Source of the DNA: Candidatus Abyssobacteria bacterium SURF_17
GTDB lineage: Bacteria > Abyssobacteria > SURF-5
Length of the DNA: 64,000 nt
Direction of reading: 5' to 3'
Assembly: GCA_003598055.1 (NCBI GenBank)
Contig: QZKI01000143.1
Span: forward strand, 20,127-84,126
The notes under the pieces are model-generated. The model worked only from the letters and a program-made list of their open reading frames with translations. It had not been told where the DNA came from and searched no databases. How positions within the stretch are numbered: the first letter of the stretch is position 1; every line of letters starts with the position of its first letter. Position numbers and translations under genes: made by a program. Positions 8,314 to 17,321 of this stretch are shown in pieces.

Positions 8314-9273
8314 ATGGCTATTAAAGGTTTGACAAAGGCTACAGAATCAGTACGCGCGCTTGAGGAAAACATTTCGTTGGTCATCTTCGGAAAGCAGCAC
8401 GTGGTCCAGCAAGCCCTTGCTGCTCTGCTAGCGCGCGGGCACTTGCTCATAGAAGATGTGCCCGGCATCGGCAAGACCACTCTTGCGCGCGCGATCGCGC
8501 GGTCGATAGATTGCACGTTTCAGCGCATCCAGTTCACGAGCGATTTGCTTCCATCGGACATAATCGGTGTCACTATTTACAATCAGCATACGCATCAATT
8601 CGAGTTCAAGGCGGGTCCGATATTTGCTAATGTGATTCTTGCGGACGAGATCAATCGCACCACACCCAAGACGCAGAGCTGCCTGCTTGAGGCCATGAAC
8701 GAGATGCAGGTCTCGGTAGATAGCGTCACCTATCCGCTGCCGCAACCGTTTCTTGTGCTGGCGACGCAGAATCCCATAGAGTTTCACGGGACCTATCCGC
8801 TTCCCGAGTCGCAACTTGACAGATTTATGCTCAAGATACGGATTGGCTATCCGCCTAGCGAGGACGAGAAAAAGATGATAACTGGAAGGCAGTTGACGCC
8901 CCCGGTTGAGAGTCTTCAGCCGGTGATTCATGCGGATGACGTCCGCGTGATGCAGGCCATGGTCACCGAGGTGAGCGTGGATTCTGCGCTCGTCAATTAC
9001 CTTATGGCAATCGTAGAGGCGACACGGCATGCGCCGGCGATTGAGCTCGGCGTAAGCCCACGCGGTGCGATGAACTTCTACCGCGCGGCACAGGCGAACG
9101 CGCTCGTTATGGGACGCGATTACTGTGTTCCCGATGACATCAAGGAGATGGCAGTCCCATGCCTTTCCCACCGGATTATTCCTGCGACCAGGCTCGATGT
9201 AGAAGGCCCCCGCACCGAAGCTGCAGAACGCGCGATCGCCGAGATTCTGAATCAGACCCCCGTTCCACTGTGA
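8314..9273 (+). CDS. MoxR-family AAA+ ATPase
   Basis: This 319-residue AAA+ ATPase has a Walker A motif in EDVPGIGKTTLARA (about residue 50), Walker B in VILADEINRTTP (about 107) and the sensor region ATQNPIEFHGTYPLPESQLD typical of MoxR proteins, followed by a lid domain with GVSPRGAMNFYRAAQ. MoxR ATPases are chaperone-like proteins usually encoded beside DUF58/VWA proteins, exactly as seen here with the next gene 28 bases away. GAGAG-rich sequence precedes the ATG. The target is unknown but probably the transglutaminase/DUF58 products of the same operon. Confidence 0.93.
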   Translation: MAIKGLTKATESVRALEENISLVIFGKQHVVQQALAALLARGHLLIEDVPGIGKTTLARAIARSIDCTFQRIQFTSDLLPSDIIGVTIYNQHTHQFEFKAGPIFANVILADEINRTTPKTQSCLLEAMNEMQVSVDSVTYPLPQPFLVLATQNPIEFHGTYPLPESQLDRFMLKIRIGYPPSEDEKKMITGRQLTPPVESLQPVIHADDVRVMQAMVTEVSVDSALVNYLMAIVEATRHAPAIELGVSPRGAMNFYRAAQANALVMGRDYCVPDDIKEMAVPCLSHRIIPATRLDVEGPRTEAAERAIAEILNQTPVPL

Positions 9274-9301
9274 CATACCGCCGAGGAAAGAGCGAATAAG
9301 A

Positions 9302-10387
9302 GTGAATAGTTTACAGAAAACAGCGCTCTCACGCCCCTTTAAGACGATGACGTGGGAAGCGGTAGGCTTCTTCGCATTGACGGCCGCAATATTTCTCGCA
9401 GGCTTCAATAGCGGCAACAATCTCCTCTATCTGATTGCCGCCGTTATGCTCGGCGGCGCCATTGTCTCGATTATTGCGGGGCGCATCAACCTTGCCCATC
9501 TGGACGTCTGCCGACAAGTTCCGAGTTACCTTTTCGCGGGGCATCCGTTCTCCATTACGGTCGAAATAGCAAACAGGAAAAGGTTTCTTGATTCGTTCGG
9601 GGTCGAGGTCGAGGGCATAAACGAGGCGCACGAGCCGGTCTTCTTTCTCTCCATTGGACGAAGAAGCGTGCGACTGTACGATACGCGGACCGCTGTGCCG
9701 AAACGTGGGCTGCAAACGCTCCCGCCGTTGACACTCCGCTCGCAATTTCCGTGGGGCATCTTCACGTTTAGTAAGAAAGCGGCCGACTCCCGTGAGGTAA
9801 TCGTTTACCCGCACATCCGCGACGTAAGAGAGATGACCTCCGGTTCGGGCTTTCTGCGTGATGAATACCCGCGTCACGCAAAAGGCGCAGGCAGCGGTTT
9901 GTATGGCGTTCGCGAGTATCGGCATGGAGAAGATTCCGCGAACATAAACTGGAAACTTTCGGCAAAGCTGGACCGATTGATAGTGAGGGAGACCGAACGC
10001 GAAGAGGAGCGCAGGGTGTGCATTGTCCTCGACAACCTTTTGCAGGATAACTCGGAGAGGGCGGTCGAGTTATTTGAAAAGGCCGTCAGCACCGTGGCTT
10101 CGCTCGTATGGCATTTCTGCAGAAGCGGCTATTGGGTGAAGTTATTGACGCACACCGTAGTTGTGGGATATGACCAGGGACTTGACCACATGCACAGGAT
10201 GCTCATCGCGCTGGCGCTCATCCAGTCCGTCACCGCTGACCCGGAGAAGCATTCGCTTGAAAGAGAAGCGCTCGATGGTGCGACATGCATCTCCGTCAGG
10301 TGCGACGGGGAAGTACATATTACTGGGCAACGCAACGGCGTTGCCGCTCGGAAGTTTTCTCAACGTATAGAGGCGGAAGACGCATGA
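9302..10387 (+). CDS. DUF58 membrane protein
   Basis: The 361-residue protein starts with GTG at 9302, preceded by GAGGAAAG-like sequence. Two membrane helices span about residues 17-60 (VGFFALTAAIFLAGF, LLYLIAAVMLGGAIVSI). The DUF58 signature follows: GSGLYGVREYRHGEDSANIN and KLSAKLDRLIVRE, ending with a von-Willebrand-like fold lacking clear MIDAS residues. DUF58 proteins form a conserved trio with MoxR ATPases and transglutaminase-like membrane proteins; the precise role is not known. Its stop overlaps the start of the transglutaminase gene in ATGA. Confidence 0.9.
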   Translation: MNSLQKTALSRPFKTMTWEAVGFFALTAAIFLAGFNSGNNLLYLIAAVMLGGAIVSIIAGRINLAHLDVCRQVPSYLFAGHPFSITVEIANRKRFLDSFGVEVEGINEAHEPVFFLSIGRRSVRLYDTRTAVPKRGLQTLPPLTLRSQFPWGIFTFSKKAADSREVIVYPHIRDVREMTSGSGFLRDEYPRHAKGAGSGLYGVREYRHGEDSANINWKLSAKLDRLIVRETEREEERRVCIVLDNLLQDNSERAVELFEKAVSTVASLVWHFCRSGYWVKLLTHTVVVGYDQGLDHMHRMLIALALIQSVTADPEKHSLEREALDGATCISVRCDGEVHITGQRNGVAARKFSQRIEAEDA

Positions 10388-12681
10388 GTCTGGATACACG
10401 CCTACGGCTTTGTGGATACATTCTGGCTTTGCTTGGCCTATGGGCGGTCACGCTGACGGAATACTTCTCTCCCCTGTGGTTGATTGGCGGCACTGCGATT
10501 GTTGTTATCGCTTGGTTCTATGAGGGTTCGAGGACATACCGGGACGCCGCGAAGCGAATCTGGCTGGCGCTGGCCGTTTGCATGCTCCTGTTTTTTCCGT
10601 TCGATGTGGCGCTTTTCGGTAACCTCCTGATACCAGCAGTACACCTTTCGATGTTTGCCCAGGCATATTCCCTTTTGAACCCCAAGGGCATGAAGGCGTA
10701 TCGCCGCATGCTCCTCGTGAGCTTCGTACAATTGCTCGCTGCAACCAATCTGACATCGGGCATGGCTTTTGCCGTGATTCTGACTGCATACTGCATCACC
10801 GCCGTCTACTGTGTAGCGCTCATGTACCTCCAGCGCGGCATGCAGACATTCGGCAAATCGGCGAACGGGGCCGACGGTGAACAGCGTGCTCCGGCCGGAC
10901 TGCTTGCCTCCTCAGCCTTCTGGTCAATCGTGCTCGTTCCTGTTTCGCTGGCCCTCTTTTACAGCGCGCCCCGCATGCACTATGCCCTCATTGCCCGTGG
11001 CAATCCTACGGAAGTGCTCAACCAGATGAATCGCGCCGGGCAGCGAGCGGGCTTCACGAAGACCATTGAACTGGGAACATTCGGCCGCATCCAGCAAGAC
11101 CAGACACTTGTCCTGCGGGTTGATGTGTCGGGCGGACCGGCTGCCCTGAAGGGGCCTGTCCGCTGGCGAGGCGGCGCCCTGAACATTTACGACGGCGTGG
11201 CATGGGGTTCCAGCAGGGATTACTTCCCATATTACAATGGCAAGCGATGGGACACGGGCGGCAGGAATTTCGGAATGATATTCCCTCGTGGAAACGACCT
11301 CTACATACTGGACGAAGATTTTGCCAATTACGAAGATGTAGCGCAGTTCGACGCCGTTCCGAATCTTGTAAAGCAGGTGTTTTATGTCGAGATCCCCTAT
11401 TCCGACACCGTCTTTGGAACAGGCAAACTGAAGGCTATCCACGGGCCTTTCCGCTTCGGAATCGGACAGGACTTCAATCAGTCGCTAACCATGAACAACC
11501 GGCAAGCTTTGCCGGAGCTCATCAGCTACACGGTGTATGCTGCTGTCGAACAGCCGGATGGATCAAAGCTCAGGGAAATCTCGTACGAAGAAATGCAGGA
11601 ATTGATCGAAGATGAAAGCTACGGATACTATACTGCGACTCACTACCTCCAGTTGCCCACGAGTTTGAACCCGCGCGTAAGGGAATTGGCTCAGGAGGTC
11701 GCCAGGAGGGCCGAGACGCCGTATGACAAGGTTGCATCGCTTCAAAAATTTCTTGAGACCGAGTTCACATATAGCCTCGACCTTGCTCGCCCCATGACTG
11801 ACGATCCGCTCTATGACTTCCTCTTCATCAGCCGAAGCGGCCACTGCGAATATTTTGCCACCGCAATGACCATCATGACTCGGTGCATTGGCATTCCTTC
11901 GCGTCTTGCCAGAGGATTCCAGCAAGGCGACTGGAACGAGGACGGCGGATTTTTCGAGGTGCGCCAGCGTGATGCGCACGCATGGGTTGAGGTTTACTTT
12001 CCCGGTTACGGTTGGGTGCCATTCGATCCCTCACCGCGTGGCGAGGCAGACCAGTATTTCGACAGTCGACAGTCGCCCGTCATGAAGGCGTTGACGAGAC
12101 GCCTTCTCACGCTTCAGATTTTATGGCGAAGACATGTCGTCGGTTACAATGAGACCGCCAGACTCCGCCTCTTCGGGGAAATAAGAGATTTGGTATTCCG
12201 TCGGGTTCCGCAGGGCATCATGCGTCTGCCGGGCATGATTCTGCACGTCGTTCTTAGTTTGAGCCCGGGACAGTGGGTTCTGCTCGCTCTGCCTGTGGCG
12301 CTGGCGGTGGGAATCATCGCTGCTTTAAGGCGAGCGAGAGCAGACATTCTTTTCGCGCTTCCATGGCCGAGAAAGCGCTTGGGACGCGTACACCATCACA
12401 TCATTTTCTACGGACACATGCTTCGTCTCCTCGAAAAAGTGAAGATACGAAAGCCCGCGCATATGACTCCACATGAATTTCTCGAGGTGCCTGCAGTGAG
12501 TAATCATCCGATGTTCGATGACATCAGGCAACTCACCGCTCTCTATTATCGAGTCCGCTTCGGCAATACGTCGCTGGCGGCGGCGGAGGCTACTGCAATC
12601 AAAGATGGCCTGCGCCGTTTACGGCAGTCCACTCCGGGAATTCTCCGGAGCCACTTTTTCAAACTGCATCAGACTGAGTGA
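10384..12681 (+). CDS. TgpA-like membrane transglutaminase (DUF3488/DUF4129)
   Basis: The 765-residue protein starts at ATG 10384, overlapping the DUF58 stop; the frame is open further upstream but that part lies over the DUF58 gene. Five or six N-terminal membrane helices (residues 1-190) belong to the DUF3488 region. A periplasmic transglutaminase-like domain (about 400-580) contains the catalytic triad: Cys in SGHCEYFATAM, His in RDAHAWVEVY, Asp in VPFDPSP. A further helix at about 645-665 (QWVLLALPVALAVGIIAAL) leads to a DUF4129-like cytoplasmic tail. TgpA is an essential membrane protein in Pseudomonas with a suspected cell-envelope role. It closes the moxR operon. Confidence 0.92.
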   Translation: MSLDTRLRLCGYILALLGLWAVTLTEYFSPLWLIGGTAIVVIAWFYEGSRTYRDAAKRIWLALAVCMLLFFPFDVALFGNLLIPAVHLSMFAQAYSLLNPKGMKAYRRMLLVSFVQLLAATNLTSGMAFAVILTAYCITAVYCVALMYLQRGMQTFGKSANGADGEQRAPAGLLASSAFWSIVLVPVSLALFYSAPRMHYALIARGNPTEVLNQMNRAGQRAGFTKTIELGTFGRIQQDQTLVLRVDVSGGPAALKGPVRWRGGALNIYDGVAWGSSRDYFPYYNGKRWDTGGRNFGMIFPRGNDLYILDEDFANYEDVAQFDAVPNLVKQVFYVEIPYSDTVFGTGKLKAIHGPFRFGIGQDFNQSLTMNNRQALPELISYTVYAAVEQPDGSKLREISYEEMQELIEDESYGYYTATHYLQLPTSLNPRVRELAQEVARRAETPYDKVASLQKFLETEFTYSLDLARPMTDDPLYDFLFISRSGHCEYFATAMTIMTRCIGIPSRLARGFQQGDWNEDGGFFEVRQRDAHAWVEVYFPGYGWVPFDPSPRGEADQYFDSRQSPVMKALTRRLLTLQILWRRHVVGYNETARLRLFGEIRDLVFRRVPQGIMRLPGMILHVVLSLSPGQWVLLALPVALAVGIIAALRRARADILFALPWPRKRLGRVHHHIIFYGHMLRLLEKVKIRKPAHMTPHEFLEVPAVSNHPMFDDIRQLTALYYRVRFGNTSLAAAEATAIKDGLRRLRQSTPGILRSHFFKLHQTE

Positions 12682-12684
12682 TTC

Positions 12685-12700
12685 AGGGGAAGAATCCCCT
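12685..12700. terminator. Possible bidirectional terminator hairpin
   Basis: AGGGGA (12685-12690) and TCCCCT (12695-12700) form a 6-bp stem with an AGAA loop right after the transglutaminase stop. The following CTTTACTCTT is a weak T-tract. It sits between convergent genes. Confidence 0.4.
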
Positions 12701-12800
12701 CTTTACTCTTGGAGCCTCACCGTACGAGAACGAAACACGGCCAGTGGAACTCGCTTCCCATGCGAGATCCACGGCGTGGAGTCGGGCGTTCTCCCTGATG

Positions 12801-14291
12801 TCATGGGCAAATAACGGAAACCTCCGCCCAATCGCTCGTGCCGCCTTGTGTGTCGACTGCCCTCACGCGGTACTGATTCAAGCCGACCTCGGCTTGCCCA
12901 TCCCGATAGGTGAAAGGTCGCAAAGTTGTCTGAGGCGCATGGGGTACTTCAGCCATCTTTTGACCGCCTCGGGAAATTTCGTAGTGCGAGAGTGCCGCGC
13001 GGCCTGCGTAGCTCGTATCCCACGCGAGATACACCGCTGGCGCCCCACTGACATAATCCATGTAACTGCTATCCATCATTGCTCTCAGTCCACGCGGTGG
13101 AGTAAGCCCAACTGATGGATGCTGGAAATAGTTTGTATCGGCCCCCGCGACCTCGGCTGTTCTTTCCTCAATCTCACGCATTTTCATGGGAGAAAGCGGC
13201 TCGCGAATTTGAGCGGCCTCGATGTTCGCAACGAGCTGGTCTTCCTCGGGATTGTCGGAAGCGCTTACATGTCCTATTCCGATGATGACGCAGTCAACGC
13301 CCGGAACGCTCAGCGAGTAGTGAACCAGCGGGGCGGACGGAAGTTCCTTCGAGCCCACTCGCATATAAACATCGTCGGGCTCGTTCGAGAAGGAAGTCGT
13401 CGTTCGCCCGTAATATTTGGCGTCGGCGAAGACCTTCATTCCGATAACACCCATCCCCTTTGCCTTGGCGACCGGTATCACATTATGCTGGTGATTGAAG
13501 TAGAGCCTGTCGTTCGAGTTAATGGCCACCAGGAGGGTATCGATTATTCCTTTGGTGTCTCTCTGAATCGCCTCCATCAACGCGGCCGAATTCCAATGAC
13601 CGGTGATGCCGATGTGTCGGATGAGCTTTTCTCCACGCGGATTCACGCCCGTGCGATTGGTGCCGTCGCGGAGGTCCAAGAGGCCGGCAAGCGCTCCTAT
13701 GTGGTCGGCTGTTGGGTCAGGATTGTCCAGGCCTTCGTAGAAGGCATCCACTTCCTCGATGGTGTTGATGCTGTGAATCTGCACCAGGTCGAGATATGCA
13801 TCCGGAGGATAGTTGCCTCTCCCATCGCCGAATATCTGCGAGAGCGACCGGCGTACGTCGTCGGCCGCGGTCTTCACGTGCTCGCCATTCGACGCCGGGC
13901 TTGGTCCAAGGTCACCATCGCGGACCACGGCTCGTCGCATATGAGTCTTTGTAGCGAGAAATATTCTCTCGCGGCGACTGCTATCAAATCCCGGCACGCC
14001 GGGAACAAGATGAAGGCGTCGGAAAGCCTTGCCATAAGTCAGTTGACTCGGCCCATAGATATTCGAGGTGTCGAAATACGTAACCCCTTTCTCAATCGCC
14101 TTCAGAATAATCACCTCTGAATCCACTCCGTCCTTCGGCCATTGAATCGATGCCTGGCCGCCAAGCCCGAACGTTGTGATAACGCGGCCGGTCCTGCCGA
14201 GCATCCGCGTCACCAATTGTTCCTTCTTTATGGTTGTTCGAGGCTTCCTCTGAATTGCCGCCACGTTTTTTTTTGTAGTCTTGCTATTCAT
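12801..14291 (-). CDS. Aldo/keto reductase with C-terminal FN3-like domain
   Basis: The 496-residue protein starts at an ATG preceded by GGAGG. Residues about 25-370 form an aldo/keto reductase barrel: MLGRTGRVITTFGLGG, then VTYFDTSNIYGPSQLTYGKA with the catalytic Asp-Tyr pair, and YLDLVQIHSINTIEE. The usual reductase His falls in LVQIHSIN. Such enzymes reduce carbonyls with NADPH. The C-terminal 90 residues after a Pro-rich linker look like a fibronectin-III domain (VYLAWDTSY, LSHYEISRGGQKMAEVP, YRVRAVDTQGGTSDWAEVSV), which is unusual for this family. There is no signal peptide, although the basic N-terminal 25 residues (KTTKKN, RKPRTTIKKE) are extra. Substrate is unknown. Confidence 0.85.
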   Translation of the reverse strand: MNSKTTKKNVAAIQRKPRTTIKKEQLVTRMLGRTGRVITTFGLGGQASIQWPKDGVDSEVIILKAIEKGVTYFDTSNIYGPSQLTYGKAFRRLHLVPGVPGFDSSRRERIFLATKTHMRRAVVRDGDLGPSPASNGEHVKTAADDVRRSLSQIFGDGRGNYPPDAYLDLVQIHSINTIEEVDAFYEGLDNPDPTADHIGALAGLLDLRDGTNRTGVNPRGEKLIRHIGITGHWNSAALMEAIQRDTKGIIDTLLVAINSNDRLYFNHQHNVIPVAKAKGMGVIGMKVFADAKYYGRTTTSFSNEPDDVYMRVGSKELPSAPLVHYSLSVPGVDCVIIGIGHVSASDNPEEDQLVANIEAAQIREPLSPMKMREIEERTAEVAGADTNYFQHPSVGLTPPRGLRAMMDSSYMDYVSGAPAVYLAWDTSYAGRAALSHYEISRGGQKMAEVPHAPQTTLRPFTYRDGQAEVGLNQYRVRAVDTQGGTSDWAEVSVICP

Positions 14292-14493
14292 TGCGTGCCT
14301 CCTGCAATTGTTTTCGCAACGGTTATTATGAATTCTTCCTATCTTAAAACTATGGTGAAAAAGCCCTCATGATGCCAGTCGGGACTCTGCGTTTTCACAA
14401 ATACTGAAGGGGATGCGGGAAGGGAACAAAAGGGAAAGACGAGCAAAGGAGAACGAGAATTGACCGGGATAATCCAGAACAGGGTTCTTGCGG

Positions 14494-16176
14494 TTACGAT
14501 ATTTTGGTGGGTGTGACTGCGCCAGGCAACGAGAAGGTGAAACAGCTTCCCTTTCCCGGCTGGCTGTCTACGGTGATGGCGCCCCCAAGCGTCTCGACGG
14601 CCATTTTGCAGAATGCCAGCCCAAGCCCGGTATCGGTTCGGTGTCCGAGTTCCCTAAGTCCCGCCTGACAGAACTTCTCGAAGATTTTCTGATGGAACTC
14701 TTTGGGGATACCCTGCCCGAAGTCTTTCACGGAAAAGGCAACACCGGCATCATCTGCGACGGGCGCGACGTTGAGAATAATCTCTCCCTTGGGATGGGAA
14801 TGCTTGATGGCATTGGAAAGGATATTCGAGAGGATACGGTCGAGCAGGCGTTCGTCCGTGGTAATCGTACCCGCTGCCGGGTCAACCGACACGCGAACCG
14901 TCTGTTCTTCCTTCCTGATTGTTGCCGCATAACGCTCGACGGTACGGTTGATGAGGTCGAGCGTATCGACCGGCCCTTTGGTGATTTGAATTGCACCGCT
15001 CTCGAGCTTCGATATTTCGAGAAGATTCATGATCATCTCCGACAGCTTGAACTGATTGCGTTTCGCCATCTGGAGAAATTCGGTCTGCTGTTCCGTGAGG
15101 TGCGTGTTGGGGTCGAAGGCAAACATGTCGAGGGCCAGCATGGTATTGGAAACAGGATTCTTCATATCATGCACGACCATGTTGATGAGGTCTTCCTTGA
15201 GCGATTCCAGCTCCATCAGCTTGCGGTTCGTGTCCCGCATCTCTTCATTGACGGCCTTCAACACGTGAATCTTGAGGTTTTCCTCATAGAGGCGGATGTT
15301 GTCAACAGCGAATCCCGTGGAATTTGCCACCATGGTAAGGAGCTGCAATTGGTCCTCGGAAAAATGCCCCAGTTCTCCTCGGTGGTCTACGTAAATGATG
15401 CCGAGCTTTTCTGTTCGGCCGCGGATGGGGACACACATGGCCGATTGGATATGCGCGTCCATGATGCTTTTTCGCCCGGAAAACCGGCGGTCTTCCAGAG
15501 CGTTCGAGGTGATGACCGACTCCTCTTTCTCAAGCACGCGCTGAGCAATGGTATGGCTGAATGCCACTTCCGCAGCCACGTCGACCATGCCTTCCCTTTT
15601 CTTTGTCGCCACAAGCTCGAGCTCACCGCTATCTGAATTGAGAAGCATGATATAGCCGCGGTCGGCGTCGAACAAGGGGAAAATGATGTCGAGAATCTTT
15701 CCTGCAAGCTCCTTCACCTGGAAGATTGATGAGATGATGTGGTTTATTTCATAGACGCGCCTGAGGTTTTCGTGTGCCTGGCGAAGTGCCTCAATGCTTT
15801 TGGGAGAAGGCGTTGAGGGCGCAAAACGCTTGATGATCTCCTTGGAATCCCGCCGCTTGGTCGGAATCTCGGCTGCCTCTCCAATCAAGGGCGATTCACA
15901 GAACCGAAAGCATGTTTTTCCTACCACTATCTCATCTTTGTCACGCAGGCGCCTCCGGTCAATCTTCACACCGTTCACGTGCGTTCCATTGGCCGAGCCC
16001 GAGTCTTCGATGAAGTAGCTACGATTTAGATAAGAAATGACAGCGTGGGATGATGAAACTGTTTCGTCTCTTATCGGTATATCATTCTGTGTGGAGCGCC
16101 CGATCGACACACGCTCAGTTCGGATAGGATAGACTGTACCCTTATCCGATCCTGATTCAATCCGTAGAAATGACAT
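14494..16176 (-). CDS. Soluble sensor histidine kinase, FHA-GAF-HisKA-HATPase
   Basis: From the ATG at 16176 (GAGAAAG upstream; a second ATG at 16191 lacks a site) the protein has 560 residues and no membrane segment. An FHA domain (1-90: VSIGRSTQND, SSSHAVIS, GSANGTHVNG) binds phosphothreonine. A GAF domain follows (about 120-290). The dimerisation domain has the phospho-acceptor His in MVVHDMKNPVSN (about 335), and the ATPase domain shows ILSNILSNAIKHS, VKDFGQGIP and TDTGLGLAFCK. It therefore autophosphorylates in response to a cytoplasmic signal, perhaps combined with Ser/Thr phosphorylation. No response regulator gene is adjacent, so it is an orphan in this window. Confidence 0.92.
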   Translation of the reverse strand: MSFLRIESGSDKGTVYPIRTERVSIGRSTQNDIPIRDETVSSSHAVISYLNRSYFIEDSGSANGTHVNGVKIDRRRLRDKDEIVVGKTCFRFCESPLIGEAAEIPTKRRDSKEIIKRFAPSTPSPKSIEALRQAHENLRRVYEINHIISSIFQVKELAGKILDIIFPLFDADRGYIMLLNSDSGELELVATKKREGMVDVAAEVAFSHTIAQRVLEKEESVITSNALEDRRFSGRKSIMDAHIQSAMCVPIRGRTEKLGIIYVDHRGELGHFSEDQLQLLTMVANSTGFAVDNIRLYEENLKIHVLKAVNEEMRDTNRKLMELESLKEDLINMVVHDMKNPVSNTMLALDMFAFDPNTHLTEQQTEFLQMAKRNQFKLSEMIMNLLEISKLESGAIQITKGPVDTLDLINRTVERYAATIRKEEQTVRVSVDPAAGTITTDERLLDRILSNILSNAIKHSHPKGEIILNVAPVADDAGVAFSVKDFGQGIPKEFHQKIFEKFCQAGLRELGHRTDTGLGLAFCKMAVETLGGAITVDSQPGKGSCFTFSLPGAVTPTKIS

Positions 16177-16223
16177 CCGGCTTTCTCGCATTCTGTAATA
16201 TACAACCCGCTGACTCAGAAGAG

Positions 16224-16253
16224 ATTATACACTGGTATCATAAGAAATGGCAA
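16224..16253 (-). promoter_or_regulatory. Promoter for the histidine kinase
   Basis: On the minus strand TTGCCA (16253-16248) and TATAAT (16229-16224) are 18 bases apart, about 48 bases before the kinase start. Confidence 0.55.
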
Positions 16254-16387
16254 CCGCGCTTGATGGCTGCCTCAAATAGGGGATTTTGTTCTCGCAAACG
16301 TGCAAAGAACGAGAGATCGATGAAGGCTAGAGGAACCATCGCTACACGCGGATTTTCATGGATTGTTCAATCATCTGAACCCTAAGC

Positions 16388-16446
16388 CTTGGACTGTCGT
16401 TCGTGGACTTTGAACTGCGGACCGTGGACTCTTGACTCCGGATTCT
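16388..16446. repeat. Degenerate short-word repeat in intergenic region
   Basis: The words TGGACT, GGACTG, GTGGACT and TTGACT recur five times in about 60 bases. The rest of the 16177-16491 spacer holds only the kinase promoter. The period is irregular, so this is low-complexity sequence rather than a clean tandem repeat. Confidence 0.35.
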
Positions 16447-16491
16447 AGTTGGATTGCGGGGCCATTTCTTGCCCGTTTTCCCCAACCTTAA

Positions 16492-17112
16492 TCAGGACAG
16501 CCGTTCAAGGAGCGCTCCGAGGCGCTCGCCCTTTATACCGTTGGCGAGGAGTAGCTCTATTGCTTTCCGGAGGCACTCAACAACTTCATCCACCGTTTCG
16601 AATTGCCCGAGGGATTCTGCCATGTGCGGATGGCGGCCGAGTTTGCCGCCGACGGTAACTTCATAGCGCTGCTCTCCGACCGAAAGCGCGTCGCTCTGAC
16701 ACGAGCGCACGCAGTCCGAACATCCGATGCACCGCGTTCTGTCAAAACGCGGCACGCCCTCCGTCATCGTTATTGCATTTTCCTTGCATGCATTGGCGCA
16801 GAATCCGCAGCCGGAGCAGCGCGATTCTTCAAACGCGATTTGGGCGCGGCCAATAACGCCGAAATCCTTGATTTGCGGCTGTGCGCATGCATTCGGACAT
16901 CCCGTGACCGCGACGCAGAACTGGCTATGGAAGAGAAACGGCTTCGCGAGCTTTTCATTCAGCTTGTGCTTGTATTCGGGCTCTGCGAGCACTTCCGCCA
17001 GTGCCTCGGCGACGGCCTTGACGTCTATTATCGCCATCGGACAGCCGCTCGAGCCCGCTCGACAGGTTACGACTTCGGTTACGTCCTTCGTTTCTGAATT
17101 CTTAATGTTCAT
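16492..17112 (-). CDS. Sulfite/nitrite reductase-like protein with two 4Fe-4S ferredoxin motifs
   Basis: The 206-residue protein begins with a short segment carrying TCRAGSSGCPMA, then a half of the siroheme-reductase fold with GCPNACAQPQIKDFGVIG, whose Cys residues resemble the siroheme/4Fe-4S ligation motif. A bacterial ferredoxin domain follows with CSGCGFCANACKENA and CIGCSDCVRSCQSDA, giving two 4Fe-4S clusters. A C-terminal part (VGGKLGRHPHMAESLGQFET) again resembles sulfite reductase sequences. It is much shorter than a full siroheme reductase (over 300 residues), so it may be an electron carrier or a minimal reductase subunit. A CRP-type operator lies 51 bases upstream. No partner subunit is adjacent. 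Confidence 0.8.
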   Translation of the reverse strand: MNIKNSETKDVTEVVTCRAGSSGCPMAIIDVKAVAEALAEVLAEPEYKHKLNEKLAKPFLFHSQFCVAVTGCPNACAQPQIKDFGVIGRAQIAFEESRCSGCGFCANACKENAITMTEGVPRFDRTRCIGCSDCVRSCQSDALSVGEQRYEVTVGGKLGRHPHMAESLGQFETVDEVVECLRKAIELLLANGIKGERLGALLERLS

Positions 17113-17162
17113 GAGTGGCTAATCCTCTTGATCTTATCTTAGTCCCGAATCTTCTCTTTGCC

Positions 17163-17178
17163 TGTGATTTATATCACA
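17163..17178. promoter_or_regulatory. CRP/FNR-family operator palindrome
   Basis: TGTGATTTATATCACA matches the CRP consensus TGTGA-N6-TCACA exactly. It lies between the divergent sulfite-reductase-like gene and the pRiA4b-like gene. On the minus strand a TAAGAT -10-like box (17141-17136) would place the site about 40 bases upstream of the start point, the class II activation position. A class III adenylate cyclase is encoded at 40040. Confidence 0.75.
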
Positions 17179-17190
17179 GATTGCGGATTT

Positions 17191-17219
17191 TTGAAGATAC
17201 CTTTCCCCTGTGATAAAAT
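17191..17219 (+). promoter_or_regulatory. Possible promoter for the pRiA4b-like gene
   Basis: TTGAAG (17191-17196) and TAAAAT (17214-17219) are 17 bases apart. The CRP-type palindrome is centred roughly 55 bases upstream of the expected start point. Confidence 0.4.
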
Positions 17220-17321
17220 CCGAACTGCGGCAAGTCAGACGCGTTGTACACGATTGCCGCTCTTATTGGGAAGTTACTATCAGAACACGCCGACGGCAAG
17301 AACTGTGAAAGGATGAATCAG

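Noticed and set aside
10285..10383. Upstream extension of the transglutaminase protein
   Set aside because: This part overlaps the DUF58 gene; the coupled ATGA start at 10384 is more plausible.
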